Assembly (NCBI RefSeq): GCF_000407145.1
Contig: NZ_KE136473.1
Coordinates: forward strand, 62,001-126,000
Length of the DNA stretch: 64,000 nt
Direction of reading: 5' to 3'
Source of the DNA: Enterococcus caccae ATCC BAA-1240
Lineage (GTDB): Bacteria; Bacillota; Bacilli; Lactobacillales; Enterococcaceae
Part shown: positions 24,554 through 32,887 of the stretch, piece by piece
Position numbering within the stretch: position 1 is the stretch's first letter
Layout of the letters: every line of letters starts with the position of its first letter
Notes under the pieces: model-generated
The model's database searches: none
Told to the model about the DNA's origin: nothing
The model's input: only the letters and a program-made list of their open reading frames with translations
Made by a program: the position numbers and the translations under genes

Positions 24554-25564
24554 ATGAGAATTGCAGCGTTTGGTGAAATAATGATGCGTTTTACGCCACC
24601 AGAATATCTAATGTTGGAGCAAACCAAAGATTTACGTTTAGATTTTACAGGTACGGGAGTCAATATTTTAAGTAACCTTGCTCATTTTGGTTGTCAAACA
24701 AGTTTATTGACAAATCTTCCTGATAATCGATTAGGCGAGGCTGCCAAAGCAACTATTCGTCAATTGGGCATTCAGGATCGTTGGATCGGTACTTTGGGTG
24801 ATCACATTGGGTCATATTTTGCTGAAATGGGATTTGGAGCTAGACCTACGCAAGTAACCTATCAAAATCGCCGTAATAGTTCATTTGGTATGAGTGGTAC
24901 GGCTGATTATGATTTCGATACTTTTTTAGCTGAAATCGATTTAGTTCATATTTGTGGAATCTCACTAAGTTTGACCAAAGAAACACGTGAGGCTGCATTT
25001 ACTTTAGCTGAGAAGGCTCATACTTTAGGGAAAAAAGTTTGCTTTGATTTTAATTTTCGCCCTAGCTTGAATGAAGTTCATGGGACCTCCTTCATGAAAG
25101 AACAATATGAAAAGATGCTACCTTATTGCGATTTAGTTTTTGGTAGTCAGCGAGATTTAACAGATCTATTAGAAATGACGATGGACGAAGCGATAGAACC
25201 TTCTAAGCAGTTTGAAGAATTAGTTCATCGCTTTATGACAATCTATCAAATTGATTGCTTTGCTGGAACCATTCGTCAAGGCGAAGGCGACAAACGCTAT
25301 TTAACGGGCTATATCTTTGATTCAGAACACTATGTACAAGCAGCGCCTAGAGAAATTATTCATTTGGATCGAATCGGAGCAGGTGATGGCTATGCAGCTG
25401 GTATTTTACTTGGATACAGCGAATCATGGTCATTGCTAGAAAGTGTAGAGTTCGCTACAGCAAATGGTGTTTTAGCGCATACAATCCAAGGGGATGTGCC
25501 GTTAACAACACGTAAACAAGTCAGACATATCATGGAACATCCTACAGTGGATTTGATCCGCTAA
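24554..25564 (+). CDS. 2-keto-3-deoxygluconate kinase-type sugar kinase (PfkB family)
   Basis: PfkB-family carbohydrate kinase, 336 aa, most like 2-keto-3-deoxygluconate kinases (KdgK). It opens IAAFGEIMMRFTPP with the substrate-binding TGTGVNILSNLAHFG (Gly-rich motif). The C-terminal DRIGAGDGYAAGILLG holds the catalytic Asp and anion hole. ATG 24554 follows AGGAAGGGG. It is separated from the aldolase by the tandem repeats but lies on the same strand and fits the pathway: it would phosphorylate KDG to the aldolase substrate when sugar enters unphosphorylated. A terminator follows at 25565-25626. Confidence 0.87.
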   Translation: MRIAAFGEIMMRFTPPEYLMLEQTKDLRLDFTGTGVNILSNLAHFGCQTSLLTNLPDNRLGEAAKATIRQLGIQDRWIGTLGDHIGSYFAEMGFGARPTQVTYQNRRNSSFGMSGTADYDFDTFLAEIDLVHICGISLSLTKETREAAFTLAEKAHTLGKKVCFDFNFRPSLNEVHGTSFMKEQYEKMLPYCDLVFGSQRDLTDLLEMTMDEAIEPSKQFEELVHRFMTIYQIDCFAGTIRQGEGDKRYLTGYIFDSEHYVQAAPREIIHLDRIGAGDGYAAGILLGYSESWSLLESVEFATANGVLAHTIQGDVPLTTRKQVRHIMEHPTVDLIR

Positions 25565-25626
25565 AAGAAAGAGTAGAATGAAATAGTGTAAATCCGTTTA
25601 TACTACTTTCGTTCTACTCTTTTTTT
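25565..25626 (+). terminator. Terminator at the end of the sugar cluster
   Basis: AAAGAGTAGAATGAAATAG paired with CTACTTTCGTTCTACTCTTT, with an inner GTAAA/TTTAT continuation, then T-rich tail. Confidence 0.85.
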
Positions 25627-25762
25627 CATTATAATAAGAAGAGCAGTGATTTTTGCGAAACCATTTACGTAACTCAGATAAATTGGTATGCTAAGGATCG
25701 ACAGCAATTATTTTGTACGTTATTTTTTATATTAGAAAAGACTGTTTACAGGAGGAGATCAT

Positions 25763-26773
25763 ATGACCGATGAAACTATTTGGAAAGCGCTAGATGATGA
25801 TGTTTTAAAAGTTAGTATTCGAAAACGACCAAGTATGTATATTGGTGGGATTGGTCCGACTGGTTTGGAAAGTATGGTCTTGCAAGTCTTAGACCATCTA
25901 TTACAATTAGCAGTTGATTTAACGCAGACAGAACTTTCAATTGAACTTTCAGAGAGACAATTTATTTTTTCTTTTTTCAGTAAAAAAGGACTATTTTTAG
26001 ATAAAACGCCAGAAGAGCAATATACTCCACCTTATCTTTTTCTTTCTGTTGTCAATGCATTATCAGAGCAGTTAGGTTTTGGCGTAGAAAAATTTGGAAA
26101 GCGAACAATCCAAATCTATCAAAATGGACAGTTGAATAAAAAAGCTTTGATTCCGTCTGAAGACGAAGGACAACGGATCGAGCTTGCGTTTACACCGGAT
26201 GAAACATTATTTGGAAATAAGCCGCTATCATATTTTATTTTATTGAATCGTTGCCAAGAATTAGCGATGTTAAATAGTGGCTTAACCATTTCATTGACAG
26301 ATGGAACAAAACAGAAAAATTATTTTCACTATGATCAAGGACTTGTCGAATATATTTTCCAAAAAGATGATAGTATTACTAGGAACGGTCAACCACTGAT
26401 CATCAATACAATCAGTGAAGGTGTTTCGATCCAAGCCGTAATCTCCAAAAATGGCTCCACTAGTATTAAAGATAGCTTTGTCAATGGGCATCTACCTTCA
26501 GACGGTGGGACTCATCTTGATGGCTTTGTTCAAGGAACCGTGGATGCAATTAATCAATTTCTAGAAGAAACGAATCGTCTGAAGTATCTCACAATTGATA
26601 ATTTTCCAGAACGCTTTGATGTTGTTCTCTCCATCAAGGTCAAACGCCCGAGGTATACTGGTGCAGTCAAAAAGAAAATTAGAAATCCAGAATTGTATAA
26701 AATTGTGAAAGAAGCTGTTTTTACGGAAGTATCAATCTTTTTAAAACGCCATCCAGCTTGGTATTTAAATTAA
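25763..26773 (+). CDS. Degenerate GyrB/ParE-like protein lacking ATPase residues and TOPRIM
   Basis: Protein of 336 aa that aligns with the N-terminal half of type IIA topoisomerase B subunits. IRKRPSMYIGGIGPTGLE matches the GHKL N-terminus, LAMLNSGLTISLTDG and FVNGHLPSDGGTHLDGF match the start of the transducer domain, and SIKVKRPRYTGAVKKKIRNPE matches the region around the QTK loop. The essential residues are gone: E. coli Glu42 is Gln41, Asn46 is His45, Asp73 is Phe72, the GGLHGVG lid is absent, and QTK reads AVK (Lys kept). No TOPRIM or tail follows. It should fold like GyrB43 but not hydrolyse ATP. AGGAGGAG precedes ATG 25763. Function unknown; I suspect a gyrase/topo IV-binding modulator. 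Confidence 0.82.
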   Translation: MTDETIWKALDDDVLKVSIRKRPSMYIGGIGPTGLESMVLQVLDHLLQLAVDLTQTELSIELSERQFIFSFFSKKGLFLDKTPEEQYTPPYLFLSVVNALSEQLGFGVEKFGKRTIQIYQNGQLNKKALIPSEDEGQRIELAFTPDETLFGNKPLSYFILLNRCQELAMLNSGLTISLTDGTKQKNYFHYDQGLVEYIFQKDDSITRNGQPLIINTISEGVSIQAVISKNGSTSIKDSFVNGHLPSDGGTHLDGFVQGTVDAINQFLEETNRLKYLTIDNFPERFDVVLSIKVKRPRYTGAVKKKIRNPELYKIVKEAVFTEVSIFLKRHPAWYLN

Positions 26774-26800
26774 GTGTACATCGCTAAAGGGGAACAACGT

Positions 26801-27250
26801 ATGAGGATTTTTGTTGATGGTGACGGTTCACCAGTAAAGGATTTAACGATAGAAGTTGCGCTAACGTATTCGATTGATGTGGTGATCGTGACAAGCATCG
26901 ATCATTACTCAATGAAGGAATACCCTGAAAATGTTTCTGTTATCTATGTGGATAAGGGAGCGGATGCTGCTGATTATAAGATTGTTCAGTTGATTGGAAA
27001 AGGCGATATTTTAATTACTCAAGATTACGGATTAGCCTCGTTAGTATTACCAAAAGAAGTTCGTGTACTCCATCAATTAGGGTATGAATATACTGGGGAA
27101 AATATGGATGGGTTATTGGAGCAACGCTATTTTAGTGCAAAAGTCAGAAAAGGCGGTGGTCGTACAAAAGGGCCAAAAGCTTTTACTCAGGCAGACCGGG
27201 AAAAGTTCAAGGAAAAGTTGCTCTTGTTGATTGAACAAAGCATTCATTAG
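26801..27250 (+). CDS. YaiI/YqxD family protein (DUF188)
   Basis: Conserved protein of 149 aa of the UPF0178/YaiI/YqxD family, with a PIN-like fold by family knowledge. FVDGDGSPVKD at the N-terminus, VDKGADAADYKIVQL, ITQDYGLASLVL and GGGRTKGPKAFT are the family signatures; the Asp residues would form the metal site. Function is not established. ATG 26801 follows AAAGGGGAA. It lies 27 bases after the GyrB-like gene and is probably cotranscribed with it. Confidence 0.88.
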   Translation: MRIFVDGDGSPVKDLTIEVALTYSIDVVIVTSIDHYSMKEYPENVSVIYVDKGADAADYKIVQLIGKGDILITQDYGLASLVLPKEVRVLHQLGYEYTGENMDGLLEQRYFSAKVRKGGGRTKGPKAFTQADREKFKEKLLLLIEQSIH

Positions 27251-27599
27251 ACATATAAATAAAGTACTTAGCAGCCTGATAAGAGCAGTGATTCCAAATT
27301 TTTTCCGTTATTTCGTGATTTGTTTCTATTCTGACTAAAGCTTTTATGCTAAAATATGGAAGAACTATTTTGACTGTATTTACTAATACTATCATTTGTG
27401 TTATCAAGTTCTATGGTCGGCTGATCTCCAAGGAACTTTAAAGAGTATCTAGTTTTGCAGACGAACACTACGCTCTGCCCCGATGTCAACAATTTCTAGG
27501 AGCTAAAACGCTAAGAGTTGAAAGTCTTCGGGAAAAATACAATTGACATGGATAAAAAGCAGTACAGTCAATTTTTCAGTTAGAGTTAAACAGGTCCGC

Positions 27600-27735
27600 T
27601 ATGCTTTAAAAATTATCTAGCTTTAAGAGCGAGCCTTTTGGAAAAAAGATAAAACCTGAATGTGATAAAGAACATCATGGTCAAGCTTTTCTATTTTCCA
27701 GATGAGGCTGAACGAGCTCTGTTAGCTTTAAAAAT
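27600..27735 (+). repeat. Dispersed intergenic repeat, family 2, upstream of ddl
   Basis: CTAGCTTTAAGAGCGAGCC, TTTTGGAAAAAAGATAAAA, CAAGCTTTTCTATTTTCCAG and GCTGAACGAGCTCTG, i.e. the reverse complement order of the tandem units at 24141-24475. It ends about 15 bases before the ddl start region. The rest of the 27251-27750 gap holds no gene. Confidence 0.6.
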
Positions 27736-27750
27736 TAGGAGGAAAAGCAT

Positions 27751-28827
27751 TTGAAGATTACTTTGCTATATGGTGGGAGAAGTGAAGAACACGACGTTTC
27801 GATATTATCTGCCTATTCTGTTTTAAATGCGATCTATTATAATTACTATCAAGTTCAATTGGTTTTTATTAGCAAAGATGGTGAATGGGTCAAAGGACCG
27901 CTTTTATCGGAAAAACCGGAAAGTAAAGATATCCTCAATTTGACATGGTCTACTGATGGTGAAGTAGACAAGTGGGGAGAATATACAGGGCGTGTGATTA
28001 TGCCATGTGAAATTAAAGAAGAAGATACGATCGTGTTTCCAGTTTTACATGGACCAAACGGTGAAGATGGAACGATCCAAGGTTTCTTAGAAACATTGGG
28101 ATTACCGTATGTTGGTGCGGGCGTATTGGCAAGTGCTAATGCAATGGATAAAATCATGACAAAATATTTATTGCAAACTGCTGGAATTCCTCAAGTACCG
28201 TTTGTTCCAGTACTAAGAAGCGATTGGAAAGAGAATCCTAAAAAAGTGTTTGAGCAATGTGAAGGTTCACTGATTTATCCAGTATTTGTTAAGCCAGCGA
28301 ATATGGGTTCTAGCGTAGGAATCAGTAAAGCAGAAAATCGTGAAGAATTACAAAATGCGTTAGAAGAAGCATACCGTTATGATTCCAGGGCAATCGTTGA
28401 GCAAGGAATCGAAGCTCGTGAAATTGAAGTAGCGATTTTAGGTAATGAAGATGTTCGGACGACATTACCAGGTGAAATCGTTAAAGATGTTGATTTTTAT
28501 GATTACAATTCAAAATATATCGATAATCAAATCACGATGCAGATTCCAGCTGAGGTAGCAGATGAGGTACACCAAAAGGCACAAGAATTTGCCAAGAAAG
28601 CATATACTATTTTAGATGGTAGTGGTTTAAGTCGATGTGACTTCTTTTTAACGAGCAAAAATGAGTTGTTCTTAAATGAGCTGAATACAATGCCTGGTTT
28701 TACAGAATTTAGTATGTATCCATTGTTATGGGAAAATATGGGCTTGAAATATAGCGATTTGATTGAAGAGTTAATCCAATTAGCTTTAAATCGTTTCAAA
28801 CAAAGACAAAGTTTTTATGAAAGATAG
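27751..28827 (+). CDS. ddl: D-alanine--D-alanine ligase
   Basis: ATP-grasp ligase of 358 aa that joins two D-Ala for peptidoglycan precursors. LLYGGRSEEHDVS opens the protein, and LHGPNGEDGTIQG, FVKPANMGSSVGIS and LNELNTMPGFTEFSMYP are the classic signatures. A Tyr in the omega loop (NSKYIDNQ) is that of D-Ala-specific enzymes rather than the Phe of D-lactate-type VanA-like ligases, so this is the housekeeping ligase. TTG 27751 follows AGGAGG. It is next to murF, the following step of the pathway. Confidence 0.96.
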   Translation: MKITLLYGGRSEEHDVSILSAYSVLNAIYYNYYQVQLVFISKDGEWVKGPLLSEKPESKDILNLTWSTDGEVDKWGEYTGRVIMPCEIKEEDTIVFPVLHGPNGEDGTIQGFLETLGLPYVGAGVLASANAMDKIMTKYLLQTAGIPQVPFVPVLRSDWKENPKKVFEQCEGSLIYPVFVKPANMGSSVGISKAENREELQNALEEAYRYDSRAIVEQGIEAREIEVAILGNEDVRTTLPGEIVKDVDFYDYNSKYIDNQITMQIPAEVADEVHQKAQEFAKKAYTILDGSGLSRCDFFLTSKNELFLNELNTMPGFTEFSMYPLLWENMGLKYSDLIEELIQLALNRFKQRQSFYER

Positions 28828-28837
28828 AACACTAAGA

Positions 28838-28880
28838 GGGAGGAGACAAAACGTAGCACGTTTTGTTTCAGCCCTTTTAT
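28838..28880 (+). terminator. Probable terminator between ddl and murF
   Basis: GGGAGGAGACAAAACGT paired with ACGTTTTGTTTCAGCCC (with mismatches) and a short TTTTAT tail. Weak, so some read-through into murF is likely. Confidence 0.55.
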
Positions 28881-28938
28881 ATATGATCAGTTGTTGATAA
28901 GCGCTATGAGGTTAAAGCAAATTTAAGGAGAGAGACCG

Positions 28939-30306
28939 ATGAAACTTACTTTTTGGGAAACAGCCAAAGCCGTACAAGCTACGAATAATTGGGAACAATG
29001 GACAGATTTTGAATTAACAGGTATCGAATTTGATAGCCGTCTGATTACACAAGGAAATCTTTTTGTACCGCTAAAAGGTGAAAATGATGGACATTCATTT
29101 ATTAAAAATGCTATAGACAAAGGGGCACAAGCTGCATTTTGGAGCTCGAAAGACATGGCACCCGCTCAATTACCAATATTACATGTAACGGATACGTTGA
29201 AAGCTATGCAAGACTTGGCTGTTTATTATCTAAAGAAAATGCAACCGACAGTAATCGCGATTACTGGAAGCAATGGTAAAACGACAACGAAAGATATGAC
29301 GGAAGCTGTTTTAGCTAAACAGTTTAAAACGTACAAAACGCAAGGGAATTATAATAACGACATCGGATTACCCTATACTATTTTACATATGCCGGATGAA
29401 ACAGAAAAACTGATTTTAGAAATGGGCATGGATCATGCCAACGAGATCGATTTCTTATCGAAGCTGGCGCAGCCTGAGGTAGCCGCAATTACAATGATCG
29501 GTGAAGCTCATATAGAAAACCTCGGCTCAAGAACAGGCATTGCAAAGGCAAAAATGGAAATCACTTCAGGACTTGCTGAAAATGGTTTGTTGATCATTCC
29601 AGCAAGTGAACCATTATTAGTACCATTGACACAAGGACTACCACAAACGATCAAAACATTTGGCTTAGAGCAGGCTGATTGTCAAGCAGAAATCATAGAA
29701 GTACAAAAGGAATATACTTCTTTTAAAATCAATAGTTCAAAAACGCTGTTTACCATTCCAGTACCAGGCAAATACAATGTTGGCAATGCGTTGATCGCCA
29801 TCACCATCGGACAATGGTTTAATATATCAGAAGAAAAGATACAGGTGGGATTATCCGAGTTTCAATTAACTAAAAATCGAACAGAGTGGCTGCAAAGTAA
29901 TACGGGGATTGAAATTTTAAGTGATGTTTATAATGCCAATCCAACGGCTATGAATTTAGTCTTAGATAGTTTTAGTCAAATGCCAACACAAGGTAAGAGA
30001 GTAGCCGTCCTAGGAGATATGCTTGAATTAGGACCAGATTCAGCTGAGATGCACGCTTCTGTGAGTGAACACCTAAATCCAAATGAGATCACAGAAGTTA
30101 TTCTTTACGGAAGCGAAATGCAGGCGCTACATGATGAAATCAAAAAAAAATATCATGAAAATCAAATCCATTACTTTGAAAAAGAAGAAAAAGCAGCTTT
30201 AATAGAAACTTTAACATCAATTTTGACCCCCAAAGATATGGTTGTTTTGAAAGCTAGTAACGGGATGGGATTAAATGAAGTCGTTACTAAGCTTCTGGAA
30301 ATATAG
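28939..30306 (+). CDS. murF: UDP-N-acetylmuramoyl-tripeptide--D-alanyl-D-alanine ligase
   Basis: Mur ligase of 455 aa that adds the D-Ala-D-Ala made by Ddl to UDP-MurNAc-tripeptide in the cytosol. The ATP loop AITGSNGKTTTKDM is at about residues 109-122. TQGNYNNDIGLPYTIL, LEMGMDHANEID and YNANPTAMNLVLDSF are MurF signatures. AAGGAGAG precedes the ATG by seven bases. It lies directly downstream of ddl, the standard enterococcal order. Confidence 0.96.
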   Translation: MKLTFWETAKAVQATNNWEQWTDFELTGIEFDSRLITQGNLFVPLKGENDGHSFIKNAIDKGAQAAFWSSKDMAPAQLPILHVTDTLKAMQDLAVYYLKKMQPTVIAITGSNGKTTTKDMTEAVLAKQFKTYKTQGNYNNDIGLPYTILHMPDETEKLILEMGMDHANEIDFLSKLAQPEVAAITMIGEAHIENLGSRTGIAKAKMEITSGLAENGLLIIPASEPLLVPLTQGLPQTIKTFGLEQADCQAEIIEVQKEYTSFKINSSKTLFTIPVPGKYNVGNALIAITIGQWFNISEEKIQVGLSEFQLTKNRTEWLQSNTGIEILSDVYNANPTAMNLVLDSFSQMPTQGKRVAVLGDMLELGPDSAEMHASVSEHLNPNEITEVILYGSEMQALHDEIKKKYHENQIHYFEKEEKAALIETLTSILTPKDMVVLKASNGMGLNEVVTKLLEI

Positions 30307-30322
30307 TGAGCTTTCATAAAAC

Positions 30323-30351
30323 TTGCTGAAAATATAAAAATATGTTAGAAT
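30323..30351 (+). promoter_or_regulatory. Promoter of cshA with a long leader
   Basis: TTGCTG, 17-base spacer, TAGAAT. It predicts a 5' untranslated leader of about 285 bases before the helicase start. The leader holds part of a family-2 element (GCTGAACGAACTCGTTTGGC, near 30430) and several small hairpins; I recognise no riboswitch. Confidence 0.5.
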
Positions 30352-30641
30352 AACCTATTGCCGAAAGATCGAAGTAGATATAACGAAAGTACCTATTGAA
30401 GATACTTTTCTATCATATAAAGATTAAAAAAGCTGAACGAACTCGTTTGGCTTTTCTAGTGCCTGTAGCTTCATAAGGTGGATTTTTCGGTAACACTAAT
30501 GAGAAAATAAACGCAACCTATGTTGAAAGGTTACTGATTCCATGAACATTTTCGAAGTTAGTGAAAGTCAAATCACCTGTAACATCAATCTTAGAAGAAA
30601 CTATTTTTCTTCTGTAACAAACATTATTAGGAGGATATCAT

Positions 30642-32177
30642 TTGAAATTTAAAGAACTAGGCTTAGAACCAAACTTATTAGCATCAATCGAGCGCTCTGG
30701 ATTTGAAGAAGCAACACCCATTCAAGAGGAAACAATTCCTTTAGCTTTAGAAGGAAAAGACGTTATTGGACAAGCACAAACGGGGACTGGTAAAACAGCT
30801 GCTTTTGGCCTACCAATGTTGCAAAAAATCGACACAACTAATCGTGTGTTACAAGGTATCGTAATTGCACCAACGCGTGAGTTAGCGATCCAAACACAAG
30901 AAGAACTATACCGTTTAGGGCGCGACAAAAAAATCCGTGTTCAAGCAGTATATGGTGGTGCAGATATCGGCCGTCAAATTCGTGGACTAAAAGAAAATCC
31001 GCATGTCGTTGTCGGAACACCTGGACGTTTATTAGACCATATCAATCGTCGCACATTAAAATTAGACACAATCGAAACATTAGTTTTAGATGAAGCAGAT
31101 GAAATGTTAAATATGGGATTCTTAGAAGATATCGAAAAAATCATTTCTAAAATTCCTGCAAAACGTCAAACATTACTATTTTCAGCAACAATGCCGCCAG
31201 CAATCAAAAATATTGGCGTGAAATTTATGAAAGAACCTGAACACGTGAAAATCAAAGCCAAAGAGATGACGGCAGATTTGATCGATCAGTACTATGTCCG
31301 CTCAAAAGACTTCGAAAAATTCGATATCATGACTCGTTTATTAGACGTTCAAACACCAGAATTAACGATTGTTTTCGGACGTACTAAACGTCGTGTTGAT
31401 GAGTTGGCACGCGGTTTAGAAGCTCGCGGATACAAAGCAGAAGGAATCCATGGAGATTTATCACAACAAAAACGTATGAGTGTTTTACGTTCATTCAAAA
31501 GTGGTAACTTAGATATTTTAGTTGCGACAGATGTAGCGGCTCGTGGACTAGACATTTCAGGCGTTACCCACGTTTATAACTATGATATCCCACAAGATCC
31601 AGAAAGCTATGTTCACCGTATTGGCCGTACAGGTCGTGCTGGTAAAGGTGGAATGTCTGTGACCTTCGTTACACCAAACGAAATGGGTTACTTACATGTT
31701 ATCGAAGAATTGACTAAAAAACGCATGACACCATTACGTCCGCCAAGTGAACAAGAGGCATTCAAAGGACAATTAGGCGCAGCACTTGAAACAGTTGAAG
31801 AAAAATTAGCAGAAAATGGTCTAGAAAATTACTTACCTTCTGCTGAGAATCTTTTAGAAAAATATTCTGCTGAAGATTTAGCCGCATTATTACTGAAAAC
31901 TATTTCTAAAGACCCAACAGATGCAGTACCAGTAAAAATTACGCCAGAACGTCCATTACCTTCAAATAAAAAAGGTTTCAATAAAAATAATCGCGGTGGC
32001 GGTAGCAATAACCGTAATCGCAATAAAAATGGTGGCGGTGGTTACCGCGGAAACAAAAATAACAAAGGCACGGGCGGAAGCAGCAACGGTGGCTACAATA
32101 AGAGTAAAGACAATCGTTCAGCGAAGCGCCACAATGATAAAAAACGTAGCTTTGTTATCAGAGATAACTCAAATTAA
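30642..32177 (+). CDS. cshA: DEAD-box ATP-dependent RNA helicase CshA
   Basis: RNA helicase of 511 aa involved in RNA turnover and ribosome assembly at low temperature. All DEAD-box motifs are present: Q motif [24 protein letters not shown] (I), APTRELAIQ (Ia), LDEADEML (II), LFSATMP (III), [12 protein letters not shown] (V) and [15 protein letters not shown] (VI). The C-terminus is a low-complexity Gly/Asn/Arg/Lys tail ([19 protein letters not shown]), typical of CshA. TTG 30642 follows TAGGAGG. A strong terminator follows at 32241-32286. Confidence 0.94.
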   Translation: MKFKELGLEPNLLASIERSGFEEATPIQEETIPLALEGKDVIGQAQTGTGKTAAFGLPMLQKIDTTNRVLQGIVIAPTRELAIQTQEELYRLGRDKKIRVQAVYGGADIGRQIRGLKENPHVVVGTPGRLLDHINRRTLKLDTIETLVLDEADEMLNMGFLEDIEKIISKIPAKRQTLLFSATMPPAIKNIGVKFMKEPEHVKIKAKEMTADLIDQYYVRSKDFEKFDIMTRLLDVQTPELTIVFGRTKRRVDELARGLEARGYKAEGIHGDLSQQKRMSVLRSFKSGNLDILVATDVAARGLDISGVTHVYNYDIPQDPESYVHRIGRTGRAGKGGMSVTFVTPNEMGYLHVIEELTKKRMTPLRPPSEQEAFKGQLGAALETVEEKLAENGLENYLPSAENLLEKYSAEDLAALLLKTISKDPTDAVPVKITPERPLPSNKKGFNKNNRGGGSNNRNRNKNGGGGYRGNKNNKGTGGSSNGGYNKSKDNRSAKRHNDKKRSFVIRDNSN

Positions 32178-32240
32178 TAGATCAATAAAAGGTGGAAGTA
32201 AGAATTAAATTATTTTACATTTACCAATTGTTGAATTGAT

Positions 32241-32286
32241 AAGAGGATAGAACAAAGCTTAAAAGCTTTGTTCTATCCTCTTTTAT
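32241..32286 (+). terminator. Terminator after cshA
   Basis: AAGAGGATAGAACAAAGCTT paired with AAGCTTTGTTCTATCCTCTT: a perfect 20-bp stem with a minimal loop, followed by TTTATTT. Confidence 0.92.
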
Positions 32287-32408
32287 TTCATCTAAATAGA
32301 TGACTTGTTCAGCTTTTTATTAATTTTTTACATTATTATGTGGAAAAATTGCTAAAATTTGATAGAATAAGAGTAATTTATAAAATAAAAAAAGAAGGGC
32401 TCAAAGGG

Positions 32409-32762
32409 ATGATTAAGGGAATTGGTATAGACATGGTAGAACTGCCAAGAATCGAAAAGATTATCGAAAATAAAATGTCTTTTGTCCAACGGGTTCTCAC
32501 GAATAATGAGTATGTACTTTTTCAGCAATTACCGCATAAGCGCCAAGTAGAGTTTTTAGCAGGACGTTTTGCGTGTAAGGAAGCATTCTCTAAAGCTTGG
32601 GGAACAGGAATTGGAAGTGTTGGTTTACAGGACATTGAGGTTTTAAAAGAAGAGAATGGGGCTCCTAAAGTAACAAAATCACCTCATAAAGGAAACGTAT
32701 TTGTATCTATTTCACATACAGATACTTTTGCAGTCGCACAAATTATTTTGGAAACAGATTAA
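32409..32762 (+). CDS. acpS: Holo-[acyl-carrier-protein] synthase
   Basis: Transfers 4'-phosphopantetheine from CoA to acyl carrier protein, 117 aa, acting as a cytosolic trimer. GIGIDMVELPRIEKI at the N-terminus carries the metal-binding Asp; FLAGRFACKEAFSKAWGTGIG holds the Glu/Lys of the active site; VSISHTDTFAVAQ is the C-terminal signature. Of the possible starts I take ATG 32409, which gives the usual N-terminus and has AGAAGGG eight bases upstream. acpS before alr is a common Firmicutes order. Confidence 0.94.
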   Translation: MIKGIGIDMVELPRIEKIIENKMSFVQRVLTNNEYVLFQQLPHKRQVEFLAGRFACKEAFSKAWGTGIGSVGLQDIEVLKEENGAPKVTKSPHKGNVFVSISHTDTFAVAQIILETD

Positions 32763-32887
32763 AAAGAGGTAGCGAATAAAGGTTGAGTTAAACGGCAGCC
32801 ATCAAAGAAACACTGAACTTTTTTAGTGGAAGGACAACGTAAGTATAGGCTGTTTTTATTTCAATCGTAAAAGAAAGAAGGACACAT

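Noticed and set aside
27751-28827. VanA-type D-Ala--D-Lac ligase (vancomycin resistance)
   Set aside because: The omega loop keeps the Tyr of D-Ala-D-Ala ligases and the gene sits beside murF in the housekeeping order, with no vanH/vanX genes.
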